A stretch of 64,000 nucleotides of DNA from contig JAIVFH010000063.1 of the NCBI GenBank assembly GCA_025765595.1, positions 124,001 through 188,000 of the forward strand. Reading direction: 5' to 3'. Origin of the DNA: Obelidium mucronatum. Its lineage: Eukaryota; Chytridiomycota; Chytridiomycetes; Chytridiales; Chytriomycetaceae. This document shows positions 35,030-48,300 of the stretch, in pieces. A model generated the notes under the pieces. The model worked only from the letters and a program-made list of their open reading frames with translations, did not search any database and was not told the DNA's origin. How positions within the stretch are numbered: position 1 is the stretch's first letter; each line of letters starts with the position of its first letter. A program made the translations under genes and the position numbers.

Positions 35030-38000
35030 ATGCTGCTGCTTCAAACAGTCGTGTTTGCAATGGTGTGTGCGCAACAACTGTCGAATCACCACCAAACTAA
35101 ACTAACTGCTTTGGTTTTTATTAGCTCGGCCAAGCTGTGGTGGTGGCCGCTGTAGTAGCTGGTCCTAAAAAACAGGTTGTGCTCAATGATGGAGACACTC
35201 GCGCCCCCCTCTCTGAGCAGCCTCTTCTTCCGAACGAATGGGAGGTAACTACATCAGAGTCACACAGGCACTGGATTCACAAATTGGTGCTGATTTATGC
35301 ATTCCATGTCAGGCATTGGGTCCATTTGCCATGGGTGCACGAGAGCTTGGCGTTGACCCTCTTTCCGCATATGGTATTATTTTAATATTTGGGTATTCTT
35401 TTATACTCTTGTACTTACTTGAATTTTGTTAGGTGGTTTCGAAACCATTCCATATTCTGATGAAGATCGCTATCCTTCGGAATTGGCAGATGAAGGATAT
35501 GTCAAATGGTTCAAAGTTTTGAAAAACGCGGATGAATCTGTTGGGCCAGTTGATTTTGCAAATGTTAGATGGGAGTTTAATCAGGATCCTTTTGGTCAGT
35601 GGCGTTTGATACCGCCGCAGGCGGAGTTTCTTCCCCCCCCCCTCCCCCCGAAGACGGGACCGTCCTTTTTACCGCCGAAGGCAGTTCATACTGCCAAATG
35701 CGGTCCAGATAACATATGAATGTCCATTTACCGCCATCGGACCATGAGTATGTAACATGAGCACAATTAACATACGCCCTTCTGCCAGGATGGACATCCC
35801 TTCATCACGCAACGTACTTTCGTGGTACTTTCCAAGTCCCTCGATCCGGAGTTTATATTGTAAATTTCAATCACGTTGTGTCATACAAGATTGATGATAA
35901 AGCATACGTGGGAAATGTCTATGGATACACACACTCTTCTGGTACTCCAATGTATTTAGAACGTGGGGACCACAGGATTTATATATGTGCTGTTATGGAT
36001 GTTCGATTGTTCGGAGGGTGAGAAACAGATTTTATTTTTGGTAGATTTTAACTACGATCTTTTCAGTCAAGTTCCCCCCAAAATACTATTCAATGGGAAA
36101 TTTGTTCCTGTGGATCCAGATACTCCATCACGAAATATCGTCTTGTTTAATGATGATGCTGTGGTTCCTGAAGTGCTGGATGGGAAGCTTATAACTCCGT
36201 TCTTCTCTTTAACCATCATGAATACGTTTGTGGCATCAAATTCGAAAGCTAGGCGAAATGATTCATCATCACAATCGAACGACGAATACGCTGCGCCGTA
36301 TGATATGTCCACTGTTCTTTTGGATGACTTTGGGAAGCCTACTTTTGGAAGGCAAGAAGCTGGATCGGCCGGGTGGGTCCAGATTTTGGATATTCGCGCA
36401 GTCTCGAACGATGGAACCAAGGTTAATTTCTTTTTTTCTCTCTTCCTTATTTTTGCTTTGGTCTGATGTCCCTTGCCAAAAATTAAAATAGTTAACTGCC
36501 GATATTCCAGTCATTTTCAGTCTTAAACTCGCGCCAGGACAAATATACCCGTTACCCGTCGAAGTAGATTTTGAGTTCGAGGAATCTCAGGGTGCTGTCC
36601 TATCATCAATTCATTTTGAAATTGAAATGTATGATTTGGATGAAAAAGACAAGTTTATGGTAAAGAGTGCCGAGTTTCCGATTCGAATGCGGGTTTGGGG
36701 GGAACCATACAAAATTACCTTCTTGGATTATGATAATGTTGTGCACTATGGTTTGTTGCCTTCTTTGGAGGGATGTTTCTGAATTTTTCAATGGGTTTCT
36801 TAGCGATGGCATTACCTCCGGCAAAAATATGTTCTGCGGTCGGGGAAAATAATTGCCCCGTGATTCTTGCCTTGCATGGGTGCGTTTGATAAAAGGGAGC
36901 GAGAGAGGGTGGTCTTAACCTTGGTTTTAATTATTTTGAAAGCGCTGGTGTAGAAGCAGAGAATCCATTCTGGACAGAAGCTTATAAGAGACAAGATTAC
37001 GCTTGGGTTGATATTTTTTTTCTATATTGAACTCACCTGTTTCGCTTGTTATTAATTGACTTTTTCTTGTTGTAGATTTTATTTCCATCTGGTCGAACAC
37101 CTTGGTACAACAAACAGATACATTTATCCTTTTAAAGTGGAGCTTATTATGCGTTTTTTTCGACGTAGGGGATTTGACTGGCACGGTCCGTCGAACTTGA
37201 ATGTCGAATCTGCACTTCATGCCCTTACTCATTTGCACGGAGTTCCTCCCTTGATTGCTGAAACTCTTGGGATTGATCCAAATAAGCTTGTTTATTCTGG
37301 TATAGTTTTTTCAATTCTCAATTGCCTTTCTGTATCCCTATTTTAAGCGCCCCCCCTTCTAAGGCCATAGTAATGGTGGCCAGGGAGCATGGTGGATGTC
37401 CTCACATTATCCTGACCGAGCTTTAGCTGGTATGTCTGTGTGTTTGTGCGTTCGTTAGTTTTTAAATGCCGTTTCGTGGTTGTTTTGAAGCCATGCCAGC
37501 CTCTGGTTACCTCAAAATTCAGTTCTATACCCCATATTATATGAGAGTGGGAGACGCTTATACAGATCCAATATTTCGTGCAGTTACGTGCTTCCAAATT
37601 TAATTTATTTTTACTCTTTTCTTTTTGATATCCGCCTAACAATTTCCCTTTTAGATTATGGAGTCTTCTATTGCGGAAAATGACATTGATATGTACGCTG
37701 CAAATATGGTTCGTCTCACTCACTATTAGTGGGATGACATCGATGTTAATTTTCAAAAATCAGGCAGGAATTCCGATTCTGGCGCGAACGGGTGGAAATG
37801 ATGACAATGTACCACCTTTAAATACTCGACGTATTGTTCGCCTTGTCAACGAATGGAATCGAGACCCCAATTCTGTCCAGTTGAGTACTAGATTTTCTGT
37901 TGTCAATGAGTTTTTTCCTTACAGTTTTCTTGTTGCTAGTCTCTCTGAAGTATATGGTCAAGGACATTGGTTTACTGGAATTATGAATGACGACATTTTG

Positions 38001-38178
38001 AGCACGTTTCTTGAAAAGCACTTGGATCCTGCTCAAAACCCGGGACTTCAACACCCACCTTTGCCCGAAGCATTCACCATCAGTACTTTGAATCCAGGAT
38101 CGACGGGAAGTAAAGGAGGAATCAAGATTTTACAATTGGAAGTGCCATTCAGGTATTTGTCTTGTTGTCATACGTTGA

Positions 38179-38209
<31 letters not shown>

Positions 38210-38895
38210 GGTTTCAACTTACACTTTGTCCATTTTTTTTTTCAAATCCAGATTAGCACAAATCAGAGTTCATCGTGAAGGGAACCATTGGATTTTGAAT
38301 ACAATCAATGTACGTCGGTTTGGATTCTTGAAAGATTCCAGAGCAACGATTGATACATGGGAGATTGATGGTATGCGGTTTAATGAGCCACCTAAAATTG
38401 GGCCTTCGTATTTAAGGAAAGATGACGAGACTGAGTGGAAGGTTTGTGTGTTTATTGACTTTTTTTTCTCCATCTTTATAAAACAACCAAAAAAAAACAT
38501 GAAGCTTGTTCCCGACCTACTTTGGATCAGTGAAGAGCGATACTGGAGCACATATGGTCCCGCCGTTCAAATTTTGAACCACCCATTCCTGATTGTTGTC
38601 CCATCCAATCCAACAACCATTTCTAGCGAAACGTACCACCGGAACGCACAGTTAATTGCCACGTCCTGGTATCTTTATGGAAGAGGAGGGACCCAGATTA
38701 TTCGGGATATCGATGTGCGTGACGGGATTGCGGCCAAATACCATTTGATTGTTTTGGGTGGGCCCAAAGACAACCTCTTTACAAGAAGACGAGAAAAGGA
38801 AGGTGGAGCTGAAGGAAATGCAAAGTTGGTCAAGTTTTTAGAGTCGGGTGGGTTTCAGATTGATACCAAGAAATATGAAGCTCCAGGAACAGGTG

Positions 38896-38931
<36 letters not shown>

Positions 38932-39523
38932 TCACCTTTCTTTTCGGGTCGTCTGATGTGATATCTATATATAGGAATGCTGTTCTTGGCGCCATCGCCA
39001 ACTCGTACGTTGATGGGAATGTATATCACTGGTATCGATGAGCTTGGGTTCAAGAGGGCTGTTTGGACGATCCCCTTTCGAACTGGGTTGATGGTTCCAG
39101 ACTATCTTGTGTTAGTTAACCACCTTTTTTTTTATCTTGATTGTGGATTGATGACGTTTCTTTTTTTTTTTCTTCTTTTTTTGGATCAAGTGTCGGAGAT
39201 GAATATGGAGATCCTGCAACTGGCTGGACTGCTGGCGATGGAAATCCTTACGGCGGGGCTGGAACAAAAGGAACTGGAGGAATATTTGCCGCCGGATACT
39301 GGTCCAACTTGTAAGTTTTGAAAAAAAAATCTGCCAAGAAAATTTTCTATTATTACAATCTTGTTGTTTGGCGGCTCAAGTTGTTATTGCCATTGATACT
39401 GGCTTGTTACTTTTTTTTTGTATTATTAATGTTCAGTCCGCTTGTAAATTGTATGTTGATTAACAAGACGTTTTTCTCCTTTCTAGTTGGGAATTCGATT
39501 CACGCTGTGGTTACCTCAAGTGA
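35030..39523 (+). CDS. Large secreted alpha/beta-hydrolase, S9 (prolyl-oligopeptidase)-like
   Basis: Many exons. A short first exon (35030-35062, MLLLQTVVFAM) splices to 35125 to give a complete signal peptide (LGQAVVVAAVVAG). An N-terminal beta-rich region follows (NEWEALGPFAMGARELGVDP, GGFETIPYSDEDRYPSELAD, GVYIVNFNHVVSYKIDDKAY). The hydrolase core shows VILALHG, the split nucleophile elbow YSG/HSNGGQGAWW across the 37300-37363 intron, the acid in ARTGGNDDNVPP and the histidine in YGQGHWFTG, in S9 order. About 400 further residues form a C-terminal domain (LILNTINVRRFGFLKDS-like region to WEFDSRCGYLK). Related fungal proteins are usually described only as S9-domain or alpha/beta-hydrolase; the substrate is unknown. 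One intron (35597-35790) is unusually long and hairpin-rich, and two others carry poly-T tracts of 27-29 nt. Roughly 1,000 residues overall. Confidence 0.8.
38181..38209 (+). repeat. 29-nt poly(T) tract in a hydrolase intron
   Basis: Sense-strand T run inside an intron of the S9-like gene. A similar 27-nt run is at 38900-38926 in a later intron of the same gene. Confidence 0.9.
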
Positions 39524-39685
39524 ATTTATACATTGGTTCTAGTTTTTTATGTTTATATTAAATATATGTATTTTGAAGATGATGAAAGTATGGTTTATGT
39601 AGAAAACCGAGAAATCATGCACGAACCCCAACCTCAAAAACACTCAACACTAATTTTCCCTCTTCATTCCTCTCAAGTCAATCAA

Positions 39686-40455
39686 TCAGCAAGATGAGGG
39701 ATCCACAGTCTTCAACCAATTCAGTACATCCTCCTTCCCCGCATCTGGGAACTCGAGTTGAAACTCAATCATGAGTTGTAAAACCCTTCCCACCAACGGC
39801 CCCGCCTTGATACCATAAAACTTGCTCACTTCCCCACCATTGAGAATGGGTTTCACCTGCCACGCCGCCTCGACTCCATACTCTGAAACAACAATTTCCC
39901 AAAACACGCGATACTTTTCCAAAATGCAAGAAACAATCGCATCCGATTCTTCCTGCATCAACAGCGGCGTCTGCTGTTCACCAGCACCACCACCATCGCC
40001 AACAACAACAACTGTCGCAGCAGCCACAGCAGACTGACGAATCGACAGCGCCTGCGTGATTTCAACAATCATGGCCATAAACACTGCCAGAACGTATTTG
40101 GAACCAAGTGGAACACACGATGTGTAGACGGAGCGGAACCCGAGTTCTCGAATAAAGATACCAACTGATTTGCGTGTGTGGCGGCGGTGGCGGCGGTATG
40201 TCGTGGTGGTGTCATCTGTCACGTCCATTTGGTCAGATGACGACGACGTCGTAGGCGACGCCGACGATTGCTGCTGCTCCTCAATCCGTTGATTGTACAG
40301 TTGATTCACAGTTTGTTGGATCTTTGGAATAAAGACAATCATGGATGAGATGGCGTCGCCATCGGCGCCGCTCAACTGAATTAAAAACAAACAATAAAAC
40401 AATGGTTAGGAAAGACGTAAAAACATATATAAAAAAATTAAAGCAAAAAAATTAA

Positions 40456-40493
<38 letters not shown>

Positions 40494-42015
40494 CAAAACC
40501 TTTAAAGATTGCATAATAACAAATTTGGCGGCAGGCATCACTTTCTTCTTTTTTTCCAAGTACTTGCGGTCAATGTATGGAGTCACCATTGCACAAAGAA
40601 AAATGAGTCTGATTTCGTCTTTTGTAAACGGGCAGACGATTCCAGTGCTGGTGGGAACAAAAAAGCGAAGTTCTTCGACAGAGAGTGTGTTGAGAATACC
40701 AACCAATGTTTCAGAGACACGCAGTCCTGCAACTAGGTCCACCGGAACTTGAGAGATTGCGAGATCAAGAAGAGAAGAAGTGGGACTCAAGTTATTGGTG
40801 GTACCTCCGACCAATGGAACCGAAGATACAGAAGCAGCCGGTGTGATAGGAGGAGCAACCTCCAAAGTCGAACCAACAGATTCGGAACCAACAAATCTCA
40901 AATCAAGCGGGGCTTCAGCCAGAATATCAGCGGCGATACCAAATTCGTGAATCAATCGAACGGCTCTCAATGCATGGTTTAAAGAATCTGTGGACAGCAT
41001 TTTATCAACTTCCACTCCGATTCGTTCTTTGCTGATTTTAGTTCCCAGGGCAGTTCTGATTTCAGCATGTTCAAGGCATACTTGGAGAATTGTAGGTTCA
41101 ATGGTGAAGTTGAAGCGAGATGCAAAACGGATGACTCGAAGAATTCGAAGTGGGTCATCAATAAAAGTTTGGAGTGGCGGAAGCGGCGTCCGAATGTGTC
41201 CATTGCGAAGATCAATAAGGCCTTGACCGGTAAAGTCCTCAACCTTCTTGGTGTGCAAGTTGTAAAAGAGGGCATTGATTGTAATGTCTCTGCGCAACGC
41301 ATCTTGCAGAGGAGTTCCAAATTCCTTTCAAAAACAAACAAAAGGGAGGTGAGAAAACATGGAGAAGCCGGCTTCTGCGTTGGCATGGCATGCATTTTTC
41401 TTCTCACCATGACGGGAATTCTCGAGTCGTGATTGTAAGTCTCCGTTCGCAGGTTCACAAAATCAATGAGTTGGCCAAAGATGGATGTTGTTGCCGTTTC
41501 CAGGTGCTTCGATTTGTCCGGGTTAGAGTCAATCTTTGCAATAGACCCAATCTTGAGTTGCTGGTGGGACGGGTGGGATATGTTTGCGGCCCGCTGGTAT
41601 TCGTTCACGTGTTGGGCAAACTCGAAGCCCATCAGCGAGTCCAGCGCAATGTCCAGGTCGTGCGACTCGCGGCCGAGCAGCTGTGGTTGATTTGTCAGTA
41701 TTTGTCAGCACGCCCCGCCGCCGCCGCCGCCCGCCCGCCCGCCACCTTGTCGCGCACCCAGCCGCCGGCGATGCGCAGCGTGACCGTCTTGCCGGCGCTG
41801 CGTTCGAGGTGCGCCGCGACTTCGACGAGCAGCGCGCAGATGCGCAGCTCCGCCGGCGTCAGCGCCAGCGCGTCGGCGCCGCTGCCCGCTTCTGATTGGC
41901 CCGCGCTGCTGCCGCCCGCCACGATTGCCAGCGCCGCCGGCGCAAACGGCAGCGCGCCGGCGTCCGGCGGCCCCGGTCGGCACTTGAGCGGAAACCGGAA
42001 CACCTTCTTGATCAT
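39686..42015 (-). CDS. CCA1: CCA-adding tRNA nucleotidyltransferase
   Basis: Adds or repairs the 3'-CCA of tRNAs in nucleus/cytosol and mitochondria. The catalytic head shows RIAGGWVRDK joined across an intron to LLGRESHDLDIAL (GGxVRD and the DxD metal site). Then come RRDITINALFYNL, VEDFTGQGLIDL and DDPLRILRVIRFASRF, the nucleotide-recognition region. C-terminal helical domains occupy about 39690-40990, with Ser/Thr-rich loops. I start at 42015 (MIKKVFRFPLKCR); an in-frame ATG at 42054 would add 13 residues and could give a mitochondrial isoform. The first exon (about 41745-42015) is extremely GC-rich and codes an Ala-rich segment unlike the AT-rich remainder. A 35-nt poly-T (sense) lies in an intron at 40459-40493. 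Confidence 0.93.
40459..40493. repeat. 35-nt poly(A) run (poly-T on the CCA1 sense strand)
   Basis: Homopolymer inside a CCA1 intron, oriented as poly-T in the transcript like the other long runs. Confidence 0.9.
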
Positions 42016-42274
42016 TGAAATCGGTGGTGTTGTTTTGTTTTTATTTTCTGTCAAAGACGAGCATCAAGCATCAAAGAGAGAAGCTCCGACTACTCCAACA
42101 AACGATGCAATGCAAGGCGGGTATTTAAAGGGTGAGTCATGTCGTTAACTATAATTGGCAATTTGCCGATAAGGATATGTTCATTACGAGTCGCCCTAAA
42201 TTGCCTGTTTGGGCTTGTCAAGAGCCAATTTCCACTGATCACGCTTGGACACGCATTTCATTACAAGCAGCCCG

Positions 42275-42282
42275 TATATAAA
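42275..42282 (+). promoter_or_regulatory. TATA box of the mucin-like surface gene
   Basis: TATATAAA lies 54 bp before the start codon at 42336. The second surface gene has the same element at the same distance, supporting it as functional. Confidence 0.6.
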
Positions 42283-42335
42283 CCGACCTCTCTCCCAATT
42301 TCCGCCCTTTACATACACTTAGATTGTAGACATAA

Positions 42336-45300
42336 ATGACCGCCTACCCTAATAGACTATTGGCACTGCTTGCTACTGCTGCGAGTGTGCATGCCGCAGT
42401 AACTGCTACTTACTCTTCTGGATGCAACCCAGCACAACCAGCAAGCGTATTGAACAATTGCCCTGTTACAGATCCTCCTTCTAACTTGGCTGCCATTACC
42501 ACCAGCAACTCACCTTCTGATACCATTGCTACTGCCTTCTCTGGAAGTGCCGTTGACATTGTCAACGCCCTCAGCTCTCAAATCCCATCATCAATCGGAA
42601 CCTTTGATTCTGTTCAATTTCAAAACTCTCTTCTCCAAAGAGCTCAGACAATTGCTCCAGCATCTACTCTAGCACTTAACGGCATCGCTCTTTCCAGTTC
42701 TAGCAACTCTGGGCTGAATGCGGCTGCTCTCATTATCCAATCATCTGCATTTCAGGTTTGATCCCATCCCAGCAAATTTCAGTTTTTCTGTTTACTCAAA
42801 TTCTTTGTCAAAACCAGTTTACTTCCCCAACGGCCACAACCTACAATAACGCCAGCTCCTTCACTATCGATATCGTCATTTCTGCTAACCAAGCTCAAAT
42901 TGCTTACGTTCTTGGAGACTTCATCAACACTCAATGGTTCACATTCACTTTGAATATCGACGAGTCCGAACTTCTGGTCATTCTGAATTCTGAGGATCAA
43001 ATTCTCGGAGTCACCAGCTTCACCCTTTCTGCACCAATTCGAAGAAAGCGAAGAGACTCAACATTCGTCATTTCCAACGGAGTGGTTAGCCTCGAGAGTC
43101 CAGTAGTAGCAACTACCACCGAAGGTTTGTTCCCATTTTTTTGCTCCAAATACATAATAACCAATGAAATCACAGCACCTACCGCCACCACTGACGCTGC
43201 TACCACTGACGCTGCTACCACTGATGCTGCCACCACTGATGCTGCCACCACTGATGCTGCCACCACTGATGCTGCCACCACTGATGCCGCTACCACTGAT
43301 GCCGCTACTACTGATGCCGCTACTACTGATGCTGCTGCAACCACTGATGCCGCCACCACTGACGCTGCTACCACTGACGCTGCGGCCACCACTGACGCTT
43401 CTGCCACGACAGATGCTGCTGCCACCACTGACGCGGCTGCTACCACTGATGCCGCTACCACTGATGCCGCTACGACTGATGCTGCTGCCACCACTGATGC
43501 CGCTACCACTGACGCTGCCACCACTGATGCGGCTGCTACCACTGATGCTGCCACCACTGATGCTGCCACCACTGATGCTGCCACCACTGATGCTGCCACC
43601 ACTGATGCTGCCACCACTGATGCTGCCACCACTGATGCTGCCACCACTGATGCTGCCACCACTGATGCTGCCACCACTGATGCTGCCACCACTGATGCTG
43701 CCACCACTGATGCTGCCACCACTGATGCTGCCACCACTGATGCTGCCACCACTGATGCTGCCACCACTGATGCTGCCACCACTGATGCTGCCACCACTGA
43801 TGCTGCCACCACTGATGCTGCCACCACTGATGCTGCCACCACTGATGCTGCCACCACTGATGCCGCTACCACTGATGCCGCTACTACTGATGCCGCTACT
43901 ACTGATGCTGCTGCAACCACTGATGCTGCCACCACTGATGCCGCCCACTGATGCGCACCACTGATGCTGCCACCACTGATGCTGCCACCACTGATGCTGC
44001 CACCACTGATGCTGCCACCACTGATGCTGCCACCACTGATGCTGCCACCACTGATGCTGCCACCACTGATGCTGCCACCACTGATGCTGCCACCACTGAT
44101 GCTGCCACCACTGATGCTGCCACCACTGATGCTGCCACCACTGATGCTGCCACCACTGATGCTGCCACCACTGATGCTGCCACCACTGATGCTGCCACCA
44201 CTGATGCTGCCACCACTGATGCTGCCACCACTGATGCTGCCACCACTGATGCTGCCACCACTGATGCTGCCACCACTGATGCTGCCACCACTGATGCCGC
44301 TACCACTGATGCCGCTACTACTGATGCCGCTACTACTGATGCTGCTGCAACCACTGATGCTGCCACCACTGATGCCGCTGCCACCACTGATGCTGCCACC
44401 ACTGATGCTGCCACCACTGATGCTGCCACCACTGATGCTGCCACCACTGATGCTGCCACCACTGATGCTGCCACCACTGATCTGCCACCACTGATGCTGC
44501 CACCACTGATGCCCCTGCTGCCACCACTGATGCTGCCACCACTGATGCCGCTACCACTGATGCCGCTACTACTGATGCCGCTACTACTGATGCTGCTGCA
44601 ACCACTGATGCCGCCACCACTGACGCTGCTACCACTGACGCTGCGGCCACCACTGACGCTTCTGCCACGACAGATGCTGCTGCCACCACTGACGCGGCTG
44701 CTACCACTGACGCTGCTGCTACCACTGATGCTGCCGCCACCACTGACGCTGCCGCCACCACTGATGCCGCTACCACTGACGCTGCCGCCACCACTGATGC
44801 GGCTGCCACCACTGACGCTGCTGCTACCACTGATGCGGCTGCCACCACTGATGCTGCCGCTACCACTGATGCGGCTGCTACCACTGATGCTGCTGCTACC
44901 ACTGATGCGGCTGCTACCACTGATGCTGCTGCCACAACTGATGCCGCTACCACTGACGCTGCCACCACTGATGCGGCTGCTACCACTGACGCGGCTGCCA
45001 CCACTGATGCCGCCACCACTGACGCTGCCGCCACCACTGATGCTGCTGCTACCACTGACGCTGCCGCCACCACTGATGCGGCTGCCACCACTGATGCCGC
45101 TACCACTGACGCTGCCGCCACCACTGATGCCGCTGCTACCACTGATGCTGCTGCTACCACTGATGCGGCTGCTACCACTGATGCGGCTGCCACCACTGAT
45201 GCGGCTGCCACCACTGATGCTGCTGCTACCACTGATGCTGCTGCTACCACTGATGCTGCTGCCACCACTGACGCTGCCGCCACCACTGATGCGGCTGCCA

Positions 45301-48300
45301 CCACTGATGCCGCTACCACTGACGCTGCCGCCACCACTGATGCCGCTGCTACCACTGATGCTGCTGCTACCACTGATGCGGCTGCTACCACTGACGCGGC
45401 TGCCACCACTGATGCGGCTGCTACTACTGATGCCGCTACCACTGATGCTGCTGCCACAACTGATGCCGCAACAACTGACGCTGCCGCCACCACTGACGCT
45501 GCCGCCACCACTGATGCTGCTGCCACCACTGATGCCGCTACCACTGACGCTGCCGCCACCACTGATGCTGCTGCTACCACTGATGCGGCTGCTACCACTG
45601 ACGCTGCTGCTACCACTGATGCGGCTGCCACCACTGATGCCGCCACCACTGACGCTGCCACCACTCATGCCGCTACCACTGATGCGGCTGCCACCACTGA
45701 TGCCGCTACCACTGACGCTGCCGCCACCACTGATGCTGCTGCTACCACTGATGCGGCTGCTACCACTGACGCTGCTGCTACCACTGACGCTGCTGCTACC
45801 ACTGATGCGGCTGCCACCACTGATGCGGCTGCTACCACTGATGCTGCTGCTACCACTGATGCGGCTGCTACCACTGATGCTGCTGCCACAACTGATGCCG
45901 CTACCACTGACGCTGCCACCACTGATGCGGCTGCTACCACTGACGCGGCTGCCACCACTGATGCCGCCACCACTGACGCTGCCGCCACCACTGATGCTGC
46001 TGCTACCACTGACGCTGCCGCCACCACTGATGCGGCTGCCACCACTGATGCCGCTACCACTGACGCTGCCGCCACCACTGATGCCGCTGCTACCACTGAT
46101 GCTGCTGCTACCACTGATGCGGCTGCTACCACTGATGCGGCTGCCACCACTGATGCGGCTGCTACTACTGATGCCGCTACCACTGATGCTGCTGCCACAA
46201 CTGATGCCGCAACAACTGACGCTGCCGCCACCACTGACGCTGCCGCCACCACTGATGCTGCTGCCACCACTGATGCCGCTACCACTGATGCTGCTGCTAC
46301 CACTGATGCGGCTGCTACCACTGATGCGGCTGCTACCACTGACGCTGCTGCTACCACTGATGCGGCTGCTACCACTGACGCTGCTGCTACCACTGATGCG
46401 GCTGCCACCACTGATGCGGCTGCCACCACTGACGCTGCCGCCACCACTGACGCTGCCGCCACCACTGATGCTGCTGCTACCACTGATGCTGCTGCCACAA
46501 CTGATGCCGCAACAACTGACGCTGCCGCCACCACTGATGCTGCTGCCACCACTGATGCGGCTGCTACCACTGATGCCGCTACCACTGACGCTGCCGCCAC
46601 CACTGATGCTGCTGCTACCACTGATGCGGCTGCTACCACTGACGCTGCTGCTACCACTGATGCGGCTGCCACCACTGATGCCGCTACCACTGACGCCGCT
46701 ACCACTGCTGCTGCCACCACTGACGCAGCTACGACTGATGCCGCCACCACTGACGCTGCCACCACTGCCGCTGCAACCACTGATGCCGCCTCCACCGATG
46801 CTGCTACCACTGCTGCTGCCACCACCACTGACGCCGCTACCACTGCCGCTGCAACCACTGACGCTGCAACCACTGATGCCGCTACCACGGACGCCGCTAC
46901 CACTGCTGCTGCCACCACTGACGCAGCTACGACTGATGTCGCCACCACTGACGCTGCCACCACTGCCGCTGCAACCACTGACGCTGCTACCACTGATGCT
47001 GCCACCACTGATGCTGCCACCACTGATGCTGCCACCACTGACGCTGCCACCACTGCCGCTGCAACCACTGATGCCGCCACCACCGATGCTGCTACCACTG
47101 CTGATGCCGCTACCACTGACGCCGCTACCACTGACGCGGCCACCACTGACGCTGCAACCACTGATGCCGCTACCACTGATGCCGCTACCACTGCTGCTGC
47201 CACCACTGACGCGGCCACTACCACTGACTGTATGTAGTTTAACGTAGCCTTATTTTTGTATATTGATATGTCATTTCTTTCAACCAGCAGCCACCACTTA
47301 CTCCACATCTTCTACAACTGCTGCCGTTTCTACTGCCACCGACGCGGCCACCACTAGTGACGCAACTGCAACCACCGATTCCGTTGCAACTACTGATGTT
47401 GCTGCCACAACCGACGGTATGTCGTTCTCCATATAATCGAGGTATTGGATACTTATTTACTTCACCTCAGCTGCCACTACGGATAACGCCGCCACCACTG
47501 GAGCTGCCACCACCACTGGAGCTGCCACCACTACTGACGCCGCCACCACCACCGACGCCGCCACCACTGGAGCTGCCACTACTACTGACGCCGCCACCAC
47601 CACCGACGCCGCCACCACTGACGCTGCAACCACTGATGCCGCTACCACTGACGCCGCCACCACTGCCGCTGCCACCACCACCGACGCTGCCACCACTGCA
47701 GCTGCCACCACCACCGACGCTGCCACCACTGGAGCTGCCACTACTACTGACGCCGCCACCACTGCAGCTGCCACCACCACCACTGGAGCTGCCACCACCA
47801 CCGACGCTGCCACCACTGGAGCTGCCACCACCACCGACGCTGCCACCACTGGAGCTGCCACCACCACCGACGCTGCCACCACTGGAGCTGCCACCACCAC
47901 CGACGCTGCCACCACTGGAGCTGCCACCACCACCGACGCCGCCACCACTGGAGCTGCCACTACTAGTGACGCCGCCACAACTGCAGCTGCCACCACCACC
48001 ACTGGAGCTGCCACCACCACCGAAGCTGCCACCACTGGAGCTGCCACTACTACTGACGCCGCCACAACTGCAGCTGCCACCACCACCACTGGAGCTGCTG
48101 CTACCACCACGGGAGCTGCTACCCCGACCGGCGCCACCACAACTGGAAGTGCTTCTGCTACTACTTCTGCCGCTCCGGGTTCTTCGAGCTCAGGTACTAC
48201 TGCTACCACTGCCACCACCACCTCTGCGGCTTCGACTTCTACTCCAACTGTATCTTGTGATCCAAGGTTCCCAGCTAGCGCATCCAACCCATGTCCAGTG

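Noticed and set aside
34338..35095. Arg/Ala-rich minus-strand ORFs opposite the RGG-box gene
   Set aside because: Antisense shadows of the GC-rich Ala/Gly/Arg codons; no independent start context or homology.
44480..47247. Plus-strand Leu-Pro-Pro-Leu-Met frame continuing the open reading from 43951
   Set aside because: It is the wrong frame after the 1-nt deletion. The Ala-Thr-Thr-Asp frame continues in parallel and phases with the next intron at 47230.
43899..47308. Very long minus-strand ORFs rich in Ser-Val-Val-Ala-Ala and in Gly-Ser-Ile over the minisatellite
   Set aside because: They are antisense readings of the 15/18-bp repeat, which lacks stops in several frames. The sense frame joins to a signal peptide, proper introns and a GPI tail.
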